Shown piece after piece: positions 27,331-33,232 of a stretch of 39,222 bases of DNA (positions are counted from its first letter, which is position 1; the number at the start of each line of letters is the position of its first letter). The stretch is from Bacteroidales bacterium UBA6828 (lineage in GTDB: Bacteria > Bacteroidota > Bacteroidia > Bacteroidales > Paludibacteraceae): positions 33,083 to 72,304 of the forward strand of contig DKEG01000057.1 of the NCBI GenBank assembly GCA_002452095.1, given 5' to 3'. Under the pieces are notes generated by a model. That model was given only the letters and a program-made list of their open reading frames with translations. It was not told the origin of the DNA and made no database searches. A program made the position numbers and the translations under genes.

Positions 27331-28380
27331 TTAAATCAAATGATCGCAATAGAAACACCTCGTGTTGCCTTCGCTGTCCACATACACTTTGTGCGGCACG
27401 GGTTCGGTGGTTACGATACAGCGGTCGTTGTGGCAGAGCGTGTCCGTCAGGTGCGTCTCGGGCTGCGCCTGCTGCTCGTTCTTCCATTGCAGCAGCGTAT
27501 AAATCAATGCCATACGCACATACTTGCCGTTCTCCACCTGACGGAAATAGGCGGCACGCGGGTCGTTGTCCACGTCCACGGTTATCTCGTTCACGCGGGG
27601 CAGCGGGTGCAGCACAATCATATCCGGTTTCGCCAATGCCATCTTCTCCGTATCGAGGATAAAGGCATCTTTGAGCCGTTCATACTCGTCCCGGTCGGCA
27701 AAACGCTCCTGCTGCACGCGCGTCATATAGAGTACGTCCACCATCGGCATCGCCTCCTCCAGGGTCTGCACTTCGGTGTAGTTGTCGCCGAGTTCCTGCT
27801 TCATATAGTCGGGCAGGCGTAGTTCGGCGGGCGAAATCAGTACAAAATGCGTACCCTCGTAGCGGCGCATTGCCTTGATGAGCGAATGGACGGTGCGTCC
27901 GTATTTCAGGTCGCCGCAGAGACCTATGGTTAGGTGGTCGAAGCGTCCGAGTTCGCGGCGTATCGTCAGCAGGTCGGTCATCGTCTGCGTAGGGTGGCTG
28001 TGTCCGCCGTCGCCCGCATTGATGACGGGAATGCGGCTGTACTCGCTTGCCACACGGGGGGCACCCTCTTTGTAGTGGCGCATGGCGATGATGTCGGCAA
28101 ACGACGAGATAACGCGCACCGTATCCGCTACCGTCTCGCCCTTGCTCACCGAACTCGACTTGGCATCGGAGAAACCCAGCACGTTGCCGCCGAGTTCCAT
28201 CATAGCGGCTGTAAAACTCAGTCGGGTACGGGTACTCGGCTCATAGAAAAGCGTTGCCAACTTCTTGCCGCGGCAAGCGTCAGCGTATTGGGCGGGGTGG
28301 GCAATGATGTCCAACGCACGATTGATGATATTCTCAATCTCCGCTGTTGTCAAATCGGTCGGGTCTAAAAGATGACGCAT
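27331..28380 (-). CDS. pyrB: Aspartate carbamoyltransferase catalytic chain with fused PyrI-type zinc motif
   Basis: PyrB makes carbamoyl aspartate from carbamoyl phosphate and aspartate, the first committed pyrimidine step. Of 349 residues, about 1-300 are the catalytic chain: STRTR at 49-53, the active-site loop with Lys80 in SSSVSKGET, GHSHPTQ near 126-131 and HPLPR at 258-262. After a short linker, residues 316-345 hold CHNDRC and CFYC (Cys316, 321, 342, 345). This matches the CX4C...CX2C zinc site of the regulatory chain PyrI, including the following I-x-x-x-EPV stretch. The roughly 100-residue nucleotide-binding domain of PyrI is absent, and no pyrI gene is in the window. CTP/ATP control of the E. 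coli kind is therefore unlikely; the zinc lobe may be structural. Start ATG at 28380. Confidence 0.95.
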   Translation of the reverse strand: MRHLLDPTDLTTAEIENIINRALDIIAHPAQYADACRGKKLATLFYEPSTRTRLSFTAAMMELGGNVLGFSDAKSSSVSKGETVADTVRVISSFADIIAMRHYKEGAPRVASEYSRIPVINAGDGGHSHPTQTMTDLLTIRRELGRFDHLTIGLCGDLKYGRTVHSLIKAMRRYEGTHFVLISPAELRLPDYMKQELGDNYTEVQTLEEAMPMVDVLYMTRVQQERFADRDEYERLKDAFILDTEKMALAKPDMIVLHPLPRVNEITVDVDNDPRAAYFRQVENGKYVRMALIYTLLQWKNEQQAQPETHLTDTLCHNDRCIVTTEPVPHKVYVDSEGNTRCFYCDHLI

Positions 28381-28431
28381 ATTGTTATAAACGATTAAAA
28401 TCCAATGTATCTCTTTTCCGTAGAAAAGTAA

Positions 28432-28464
28432 GGTGGATGTCAGGAGGATGTCAGGTGGATAGCA
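28432..28464. repeat. 11-bp array upstream of pyrB
   Basis: Three consecutive 11-bp units: GGTGGATGTCA, GGAGGATGTCA, GGTGGATAGCA. They lie in the longest spacer of the cluster (166 bp, pyrE-pyrB). Confidence 0.8.
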
Positions 28465-28478
28465 GGTTATTAAGCCTG

Positions 28479-28486
28479 CAAAACTA
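28479..28486 (-). promoter_or_regulatory. Candidate internal -7 element upstream of pyrB
   Basis: Read on the minus strand this is TAGTTTTG, matching TAnnTTTG. No TTG lies at the proper distance upstream, so it may be chance. A GCAGG/CCTGC hairpin (28462-28479) lies immediately downstream. If real it would allow pyrB and later genes to be transcribed apart from pyrCKDFE. Confidence 0.22.
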
Positions 28487-28513
28487 TAACACTATTTAAC
28501 ATACTCATTCTGT

Positions 28514-28544
28514 GAGCCCCCTCTTTGAGGGGGTTGGGGGAGTC
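28514..28544. repeat. Half copy of the C-rich palindromic element after pyrE
   Basis: A C-run and G-run (CCCCCTC / GAGGGGG, 28517-28523 and 28527-28533, 3-nt loop) followed by TTGGGGGAGTC. It corresponds to one arm of the full element at 3923-4009 and lies 2 bp past the pyrE stop codon. The hairpin could act on mRNA but has no U-run. Confidence 0.7.
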
Positions 28545-28546
28545 GG

Positions 28547-29185
28547 TTACTTTCCCATCCAACTCTCATCACTCGGGTTGTTGCGGAATTGAATCAGGCG
28601 GGCTTTGTCCTCGTCCTTGATATAGCCCTCTCGGGCGGCGACCTCCACCAAGGTGTCGAGACAGGAGAGACTATGGTTCTCCACGTGTGCCTCTGCCAGA
28701 CGGTCAAGCCCTTTCTGCATGCCGTAGGTGAAGATAGATACCACGCCGAGCACCTCCGCCCCTGCCTCTCGCAGCACGTTCACCACCTCGATGCAACTGC
28801 CCGCCGTGGAAATCAGGTCTTCTACCACCACCACTTTCTGCCCTTTCTCCAATCGCCCCTCAATCTGGTTCTGGCGACCGTGGTCTTTCGCCCCCGAGCG
28901 CACATAGCCCATCGGGAGGTTGAGTTTGGTGGCAGTGATAGCCGCATGCGCAATACCCGCCGTCGAGGTACCCATCAGCACCTCTGCATCAGGGTAGTAC
29001 GTGCGTATCGTCTCTGCCAGTCCGTTCTCCACGTCCTCGCGCGCCGCACAGTCGGAGAGGGTCAGACGGTTGTCGCAATAGATAGGACTCTTTATGCCGC
29101 TTGCCCACGTAAACGGCTCTTCGGGGCGCAAAAACACCGCCCGTATCTTCAGCAAATCTTTGGCTATTTGTTCACTCAAATTCAT
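28547..29185 (-). CDS. pyrE: Orotate phosphoribosyltransferase
   Basis: PyrE joins orotate to PRPP giving OMP. The 212-residue protein has the family N-terminal WASGIKSPIYCDNR block (27-40), MGTSTAGIAHA near 71-81, and the PRPP-binding loop VVVVEDLISTAGS at 118-130. Length is normal. It starts 32 bp after pyrF, a gap made of a 7-bp array. Its stop is followed almost at once by a half copy of the C-rich palindromic element. PyrE and PyrF are adjacent, as is common for the last two steps to UMP. Confidence 0.96.
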   Translation of the reverse strand: MNLSEQIAKDLLKIRAVFLRPEEPFTWASGIKSPIYCDNRLTLSDCAAREDVENGLAETIRTYYPDAEVLMGTSTAGIAHAAITATKLNLPMGYVRSGAKDHGRQNQIEGRLEKGQKVVVVEDLISTAGSCIEVVNVLREAGAEVLGVVSIFTYGMQKGLDRLAEAHVENHSLSCLDTLVEVAAREGYIKDEDKARLIQFRNNPSDESWMGK

Positions 29186-29188
29186 ATC

Positions 29189-29216
29189 ATTCCTAATTCT
29201 TCATTCTTCATTCATA
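29189..29216. repeat. 7-bp ATTCWTA array in the pyrF-pyrE spacer
   Basis: ATTCCTA, ATTCTTC, ATTCTTC, ATTCATA, four units, make up nearly the whole 32-bp spacer and run into the pyrF stop codon. Confidence 0.85.
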
Positions 29217-29217
29217 A

Positions 29218-29916
29218 TTAGCCGAGAAATTCTCGGCAGCAGCGGCGGTATGCTGCCACGGGGTCTTCCGCCGCCGTGATGGGTCGCCCCACCACGATAT
29301 AGTCGCTGCCTATTTCTTTGGCGCGTGCGGGGGTGGTGATACGCACCTGGTCGCCCGTCTGCCCGTCGGCAAAGCGGATACCCGGCGTTACGGTCAGAAA
29401 GTCCTGTCCGCAAGCGGCTTTCACCATTCCTGCCTCGAGCGGCGAGCAGACCACCCCGTCTAATCCCGCCTCTTTGGCACATTGCGCATAGTGCACCACC
29501 ACATCGCCTATCTTGCCCGGTATCAACAAGTCCTCGTGCATACGCTCCTCGCTGGTGGAGGTCAGTTGCGTTACTGCCAGCAGGACAGGACGGGTGCCGT
29601 CTTCGCGGGTCAAGCCCTCCAATGCGGCACGCATCATCTCTTTCGTCCCAGCGGCATGCAGGTTCACCATATCCACGTCCAAGCGCGAGAGCACTGCCAT
29701 CGCTTTCTTCACGGTGTTGGGTATATCGTGCAGTTTGAGGTCGAGGAATATCTTATGCCCGCGTGCTTTCAGTTCGCGTACAATAGCCGGTCCCTCAGCG
29801 TAGTAGAGTTCCATACCGATTTTCACAAACGGCTTCTCCTCCGTGAACTTGTCCAGGAAAGCATACGTCGCCTCCGCACTCGCAAAATCACACGCTATGA
29901 TTACATCTCTTTTCAT
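29218..29916 (-). CDS. pyrF: Orotidine 5'-phosphate decarboxylase
   Basis: PyrF decarboxylates OMP to UMP, ending the pyrimidine pathway. I start at the ATG at 29916 (MKRDVIIACDF), which gives 232 residues, the usual length of the bacterial short form. The same frame is open upstream for 50 codons to 30066, but that stretch overlaps pyrD, runs through a palindromic element and has no family similarity. The catalytic tetrad region DLKLHDIPNT is at 59-68 with Lys61 and Asp64. It follows pyrD after 23 bp and precedes pyrE. Confidence 0.95.
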   Translation of the reverse strand: MKRDVIIACDFASAEATYAFLDKFTEEKPFVKIGMELYYAEGPAIVRELKARGHKIFLDLKLHDIPNTVKKAMAVLSRLDVDMVNLHAAGTKEMMRAALEGLTREDGTRPVLLAVTQLTSTSEERMHEDLLIPGKIGDVVVHYAQCAKEAGLDGVVCSPLEAGMVKAACGQDFLTVTPGIRFADGQTGDQVRITTPARAKEIGSDYIVVGRPITAAEDPVAAYRRCCREFLG

Positions 29917-29939
29917 ATTCTTTTTTCCATTATTCCTTT

Positions 29940-30896
29940 TCACCCGTTCCGGTCTCCCCCTCTCTGAGGGGGTTGGGGGGGAGTCGCTATTCCTATAATC
30001 TCCTCTAACCGTTCTATCCCCAGTTCGTCCATCAGCCTCGGCAACTCCCCGATCATCTCTTTGCATACCGTCGGGTTAACCAGATTGGCTGCCCCGATCT
30101 CCACTGCCGTAGCACCTGCCATCATCATCTCTATCACATCCTCCGCCCTGCTCACGCCGCCGCAACCGATAATCGGTACCCGGCACGCCTGTGCCACTTG
30201 GTTCACCATCCGCAGTGCCACGGGGAATATACCGTTCCCCGAATACCCGCCGTAGCGGTTTGCCAGTACGGGGCGGCGACGGCGTATGTCTATCCGCATG
30301 CCGAGCATTGTATTTATCAGGCACAGCCCGTCCGCCCCCGCCTCTTCGCACGCCCGTGCTATCGAGACAATGTCCGTTACATTCGGACTGAGTTTCATAT
30401 ATACGGGCTTCGTCGTAACGGCTTTTACGGCACGCGTAACCTCCGCCGCTGCCTCTGCACTCGTACCAAACGCCATACCGCCGCTGTGTACGTTGGGGCA
30501 ACTGATATTCACCTCCAGTATCGCCGCATCGGTCTCCTTGTCTATGCGCTCGCACGTGTAGGCGTAGTCATCAACCGAGAAACCGCTGATGTTCGCTATA
30601 ACCGGACCGCTGTATATCTTTCGCAGCGCGGGCAACTCGTGCGCTATTACCTCGTCCACACCGGGGTTCTGCAACCCCACAGCGTTAATCATACCGTAGT
30701 TGCCGCACTCGGCGATACGCGGCAGCGGATTGCCGTAGCGTGCCTCGCGGGTGGTTCCCTTGCAGGAGATCGCCCCGAGTATGTTCAGGTCGTAGCACTC
30801 TGCCAACTCCTGCCCGAAACCGCACGTCCCCGACGCCGGTATAATCGAGTTCTTCATCTCCACCCCCGAAAGCGATATGTTCAGTCTGTTGTCCAT
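29940..30896 (-). CDS. pyrD: Dihydroorotate dehydrogenase B, catalytic subunit
   Basis: PyrD oxidises dihydroorotate to orotate on FMN; in class 1B electrons pass through PyrK to NAD. The 318-residue protein has SGTCGFGQELAE (22-33), SCKGTTREAR (44-53), NAVGLQNPG (71-79) and the class 1-type catalytic Cys133 in EVNISCPN. The natural end seems to be about IIGIA (299-303). The last 15 residues (304-318) are proline- and glycine-rich and are encoded by a half copy of the C-rich palindromic element, which replaced or extended the 3' end. The partner gene pyrK lies just upstream. Cytoplasmic; suits an anaerobe. Confidence 0.95.
   Translation of the reverse strand: MDNRLNISLSGVEMKNSIIPASGTCGFGQELAECYDLNILGAISCKGTTREARYGNPLPRIAECGNYGMINAVGLQNPGVDEVIAHELPALRKIYSGPVIANISGFSVDDYAYTCERIDKETDAAILEVNISCPNVHSGGMAFGTSAEAAAEVTRAVKAVTTKPVYMKLSPNVTDIVSIARACEEAGADGLCLINTMLGMRIDIRRRRPVLANRYGGYSGNGIFPVALRMVNQVAQACRVPIIGCGGVSRAEDVIEMMMAGATAVEIGAANLVNPTVCKEMIGELPRLMDELGIERLEEIIGIATPPQPPQRGGDRNG
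29951..29985. repeat. Half copy of the C-rich palindromic element forming the pyrD 3' end
   Basis: GGTCTCCCCCTC, 3-nt loop, GAGGGGG, then TTGGGGGGGAGTC. It lies inside the pyrD reading frame and encodes most of residues 304-315 of PyrD. Same family as 3923-4009. Confidence 0.75.
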
Positions 30897-30903
30897 TCTT
30901 TTA

Positions 30904-30935
30904 GTTGATTGGTTTATTGGTTGATAAGTTGATGG
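30904..30935. repeat. 8-bp GTTKATNN array upstream of pyrD
   Basis: GTTGATTG, GTTTATTG, GTTGATAA, GTTGATGG, four units, lie just before the pyrD start codon. The 128-bp pyrK-pyrD spacer has looser GGTTGAA units in its middle and a second array at its other end. Confidence 0.85.
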
Positions 30936-31002
30936 GTGGTTAAAAACGTTGACAGGTTGAAATGGTTGAACGTATCAACTAATTAAACCTACTAAACCAC
31001 GC

Positions 31003-31034
31003 ATAAACCCATAAACTTATAAACTCATAAACTT
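31003..31034. repeat. 8-bp ATAAACNN array over the pyrK stop
   Basis: ATAAACCC, ATAAACTT, ATAAACTC, ATAAACTT, four units, are the reverse complement of the GTTTATNN family. The array includes the pyrK stop codon (TGA at 31025-31027) and its last two or three codons. Confidence 0.85.
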
Positions 31035-31771
31035 ACCTCCCCCGCCTCAAACACCGGTCCTTCTTTGCACACCCGTTTGATGCCATTCTTCGTTTGAATA
31101 CTGCACCCCACGCATATCCCGAAACCGCAACCCATTCGTTCCTCCATACTCACCTCGCCGGTCGTTCCCGCCGCCTGTATCAGCGCACGGAGCATAGGCA
31201 GAGGTCCGCAGGCGTAGTAGTAAGACCAACAAGCCCCCTCCTGCTCCCCTTCAGAGGGGAGGGCATTAGTTACAAATCCTTTTATGCCGTAGGAGCCGTC
31301 TGCTGTGGTTACTTTTACCTCGCAGCCCAAGCAGCGGAACTCGTCCTCAAAGAACACTTCCTCGCGGGTATTGAAACCCAATACCACCTGCACTTGCTTT
31401 CCCCTTGCCCGCAGTTGTTTTGCCTGATAGTAGAGCGGCGGTACGCCTACCCCGCCCCCGACCAGCAGCGGTCTCTCGCCTGCTTTGTCGAGGTTATAGC
31501 CATTTCCTAACCCCGTCAGCACATTCAGCGTTGCGCCTGCCTGCAACTGCGACATCGTGCGTGTTCCGTCGCCTACCACCTTATATATAAGGGTCAGCAT
31601 ATCACCCTCCACATCGCATACCGAGATAGGTCGGCGCAGGAACTGCCCGGGTACGGCTATATCCACAAACTGCCCTGCCCGAATACCGCCGGTTGCCCCG
31701 CGAAGCCGCATCTTATACACACGGCTCGCTATCATTTCGTTGGACAAAAGGACAAATACAGCAGTTTGCAT
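31025..31771 (-). CDS. pyrK: Dihydroorotate dehydrogenase B, electron-transfer subunit
   Basis: PyrK carries electrons from the FMN of PyrD through a 2Fe-2S cluster and FAD to NAD. The 248-residue protein has an FAD-binding barrel with RRPISVCDV (47-54), an NAD-binding domain starting PLLVGGGVGVPPL (101-113), and the cluster ligands Cys215, 220, 223 and 235 (CX4CX2CX11C). Residues 171-181 (LPSEGEQEGAC), just before the conserved YYYACGPLPML, are encoded by an in-frame half copy of the C-rich palindromic element. This is an extra surface loop rather than family sequence, and the frame is kept. It follows pyrC after 20 bp. Confidence 0.94.
   Translation of the reverse strand: MQTAVFVLLSNEMIASRVYKMRLRGATGGIRAGQFVDIAVPGQFLRRPISVCDVEGDMLTLIYKVVGDGTRTMSQLQAGATLNVLTGLGNGYNLDKAGERPLLVGGGVGVPPLYYQAKQLRARGKQVQVVLGFNTREEVFFEDEFRCLGCEVKVTTADGSYGIKGFVTNALPSEGEQEGACWSYYYACGPLPMLRALIQAAGTTGEVSMEERMGCGFGICVGCSIQTKNGIKRVCKEGPVFEAGEVSL
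31230..31265. repeat. Half copy of the C-rich palindromic element inside pyrK
   Basis: The plus strand reads CAAGCCCCCTCC, then CTCCCCTTCAGAGGGGAG. It aligns with the reverse complement of the right arm at 3972-4009. It lies wholly within pyrK and adds about 11 codons in frame. Confidence 0.75.
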
Positions 31772-31773
31772 AA

Positions 31774-31801
31774 ATTCTTAATTCATAATTCTTAATTCAT
31801 A
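31774..31801. repeat. 7-bp ATTCWTA array over the pyrC stop
   Basis: ATTCTTA, ATTCATA, ATTCTTA, ATTCATA, four units. The array spans the 20-bp pyrC-pyrK spacer and includes the pyrC stop (TAA at 31792-31794) and the last codons (IMN). Confidence 0.88.
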
Positions 31802-32916
31802 ATTGAATACACCACTACTCCGTTATACACGGTCTCCACGCAGCGTCCATAGACCGTCCAGCCCGCAAAGGGTGTGGAGTGTCCCTTCGACAGAAACTTC
31901 TCGGGGTCTATCTCGTAGGGTGTCTCCACCTCAAACGTTGCCCACGAGGTGCCTTGTGGCAGCCCCGTTATCTCCCGTGCGCGGGTGGACATCAGTTCCA
32001 CCAGCCGCTCCAACGTGATAAAACCCGTGCGCACCAAGTAGGTGTACATCAGCGGGAAAGCGCACTCTATCCCCACAATGCCAAACGCACTATTCTCCAG
32101 ACCGCGGCTTTTCTCCTCGGCGGTATGCGGCGCATGGTCGGTGGCAATCACATCTATCGTGCCGTCCTGTATGCCCGCCAGGAGTGCCATCCTGTCGTCC
32201 ACACCCCGCAGCGGCGGGTTCATCTTCCAACAGCCGTCCTCACCCATACAACGCTCGTCCAAAAGCAGATAATGCGGTGCCGTCTCGCAGGTTACTTTCG
32301 CCCCGCGGGCTTTCGCCTCACGAATGAGTTGCACACTCTCTTTGGTGGAGATATGGCAGATATGCAGGCGGCATCCGGTCTCCTCGCTCAGGCGGATATT
32401 CCGTTCCACCTCGCGCCACTCGCTCTCGGAACAGATACCCCGATGTCCGTGCGCACGTGCGTATGCCCCTGCGTGTACATATCCGTTGTGCAAGAGGCTG
32501 TTCACCTCGCAATGCTCCACAATCATACTCCCCACCCTTGCGCAACGCCCCATAGCCTCGCGCATCAAGTCCTCGCTCTGTACACCGCACCCGTCATCGG
32601 AGAAACCCGCCACCAACGGGGCAAGTTGTTCTATATTAACGAGTTCACCCTCGCCTTTACGGCCGAGGGTGATACTGGCATAGGGGTGCACGCCGATGAG
32701 GCTGTCGCGGGCAATAATCCCTTGTTGTATTTGCAGATTTTCTACGCAGTCAGGAGCAGGGTTCAGGTTAGGCATCGTGAAGACATCGGAGTAGCCGGCG
32801 CACATAGCGGCATTGCTGCCACTACGGATGGTCTCTTTCTGGGGGTAGCCCGGCTCTCGGAAATGCACATGCATATCCACCAAAGCGGGAATACGAATAG
32901 TACCTAACAGACTCAT
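31792..32916 (-). CDS. pyrC: Dihydroorotase, class I type
   Basis: PyrC cyclises carbamoyl aspartate to dihydroorotate. It is a metal-dependent amidohydrolase. Metal ligands are visible: His16 and His18 in DMHVHFREPG, Asp107/108 in GFSDDGCG, His135 in VEHCE, His188 in HICHIS, and the Asp of IATDHAPH. At 374 residues it is shorter than most class I enzymes (about 420-450) because the N-terminal beta-sandwich strands are missing: the HxH motif begins only at residue 16. The start is firm, since an in-frame TAA lies 6 nt upstream of the ATG. It is the first gene of the 22-gene cluster, directly behind a good promoter. Confidence 0.93.
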   Translation of the reverse strand: MSLLGTIRIPALVDMHVHFREPGYPQKETIRSGSNAAMCAGYSDVFTMPNLNPAPDCVENLQIQQGIIARDSLIGVHPYASITLGRKGEGELVNIEQLAPLVAGFSDDGCGVQSEDLMREAMGRCARVGSMIVEHCEVNSLLHNGYVHAGAYARAHGHRGICSESEWREVERNIRLSEETGCRLHICHISTKESVQLIREAKARGAKVTCETAPHYLLLDERCMGEDGCWKMNPPLRGVDDRMALLAGIQDGTIDVIATDHAPHTAEEKSRGLENSAFGIVGIECAFPLMYTYLVRTGFITLERLVELMSTRAREITGLPQGTSWATFEVETPYEIDPEKFLSKGHSTPFAGWTVYGRCVETVYNGVVVYSIMN

Positions 32917-32937
32917 GAATGATTAGTAACGTTAATA

Positions 32938-32951
32938 CTCCGTTGCCGGAG
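32938..32951 (-). promoter_or_regulatory. Small hairpin in the pyrC leader
   Basis: CTCCG and CGGAG form a 5-bp stem with a 4-nt loop, 21 nt before the pyrC start and within the expected 5' leader of about 50 nt. It may affect translation of the first gene; no attenuator with competing structures or leader peptide is visible. Confidence 0.35.
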
Positions 32952-32970
32952 CAGTATCAGAAATCAAGTG

Positions 32971-33001
32971 CAAAGGTACTGCTTTTTTTCGAATTATACA
33001 A
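32971..33001 (-). promoter_or_regulatory. Promoter of the nucleotide biosynthesis operon (upstream of pyrC)
   Basis: On the minus strand TTG (33001-32999) is followed after 20 bp by TACCTTTG (32978-32971). This fits the Bacteroidota primary sigma layout (TTG, about 20 bp, TAnnTTTG). Transcription should begin near 32965, about 50 nt before the pyrC ATG. The 19 bases AAAAAAGCAGTACCTTTGC are identical to the methyltransferase promoter at 35640-35670. Confidence 0.85.
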
Positions 33002-33158
33002 CCCAAACGGCACAATAATTCTGCGTTAAATTCCATTAATCCGACGTTAATCACTCATTTGCACAACATTAGCCGAAACCGGAACATATAATTATCCGTA
33101 TAATTTAACCATTAATTTCTTATTACCGGAAAATACAACCAAATTTAACCAAACCGAC
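33002..33158. other. AT-rich spacer upstream of the pyrC promoter, no gene seen
   Basis: The stretch is AT-rich with repeated TTAA-containing words such as CGTTAAA, ATTAATCC and CGTTAATC, but I see no open frame, RNA gene or recognisable operator. It lies between the pyrC promoter and the terminator of the next gene. Confidence 0.4.
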
Positions 33159-33194
33159 AAAAAAAATCTCCCGCCTGAACTTTCAAGCGGGAGA
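33159..33194 (-). terminator. Rho-independent terminator of the secreted-protein gene
   Basis: GCGGGAGA (33187-33194) and TCTCCCGC (33167-33174) pair, with a further 4-bp inner stem. On the minus strand a run of eight U (33166-33159) follows. It lies 33 nt past the stop codon at 33227. It isolates the upstream gene from the pyrC operon. Confidence 0.92.
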
Positions 33195-33211
33195 CCTATT
33201 GCATTACACTA

Positions 33212-33232
33212 ATTATGCATTACGCATTATAG
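33212..33232. repeat. 7-bp ATTAYGC array over a stop codon
   Basis: ATTATGC, ATTACGC, ATTATAG, three 7-bp units. The third includes the stop codon of the secreted-protein gene (33227-33229). Confidence 0.55.

Larger units (their letters stand above)
2949..32916 (-). other. Twenty-two-gene purine and pyrimidine biosynthesis cluster (probable operon)
   Basis: All genes from pyrC to purC are on the minus strand, and every one belongs to de novo nucleotide synthesis or its one-carbon supply. Several junctions are very tight. purH/purN and folD/purD overlap by 4 bp. Gaps are 1 bp at guaB-guaA, 4 at purM-purN, 6 at purA-purF and 9 at purB-purA. The longest gap is 166 bp (pyrE-pyrB). A promoter precedes pyrC (32971-33001) and a strong hairpin follows purC (2887-2928). 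That it is one transcript is inferred from layout; internal promoters could exist in the longer spacers. Confidence 0.75.

Noticed and set aside
28514..28544. The hairpin after pyrE as a Rho-independent terminator
   Set aside because: It has no U-run on the minus strand, and the genes downstream continue the same pathways; it is better seen as a copy of the palindromic element.
29917..30066. A 50-codon upstream extension of pyrF
   Set aside because: It overlaps pyrD, is partly encoded by the palindromic element and has no family similarity; the ATG at 29916 gives the normal pyrF length.
32917..33158. A purine or other riboswitch upstream of pyrC
   Set aside because: The leader between the promoter and the ATG is only about 50 nt with one small hairpin, too short for a known riboswitch aptamer.
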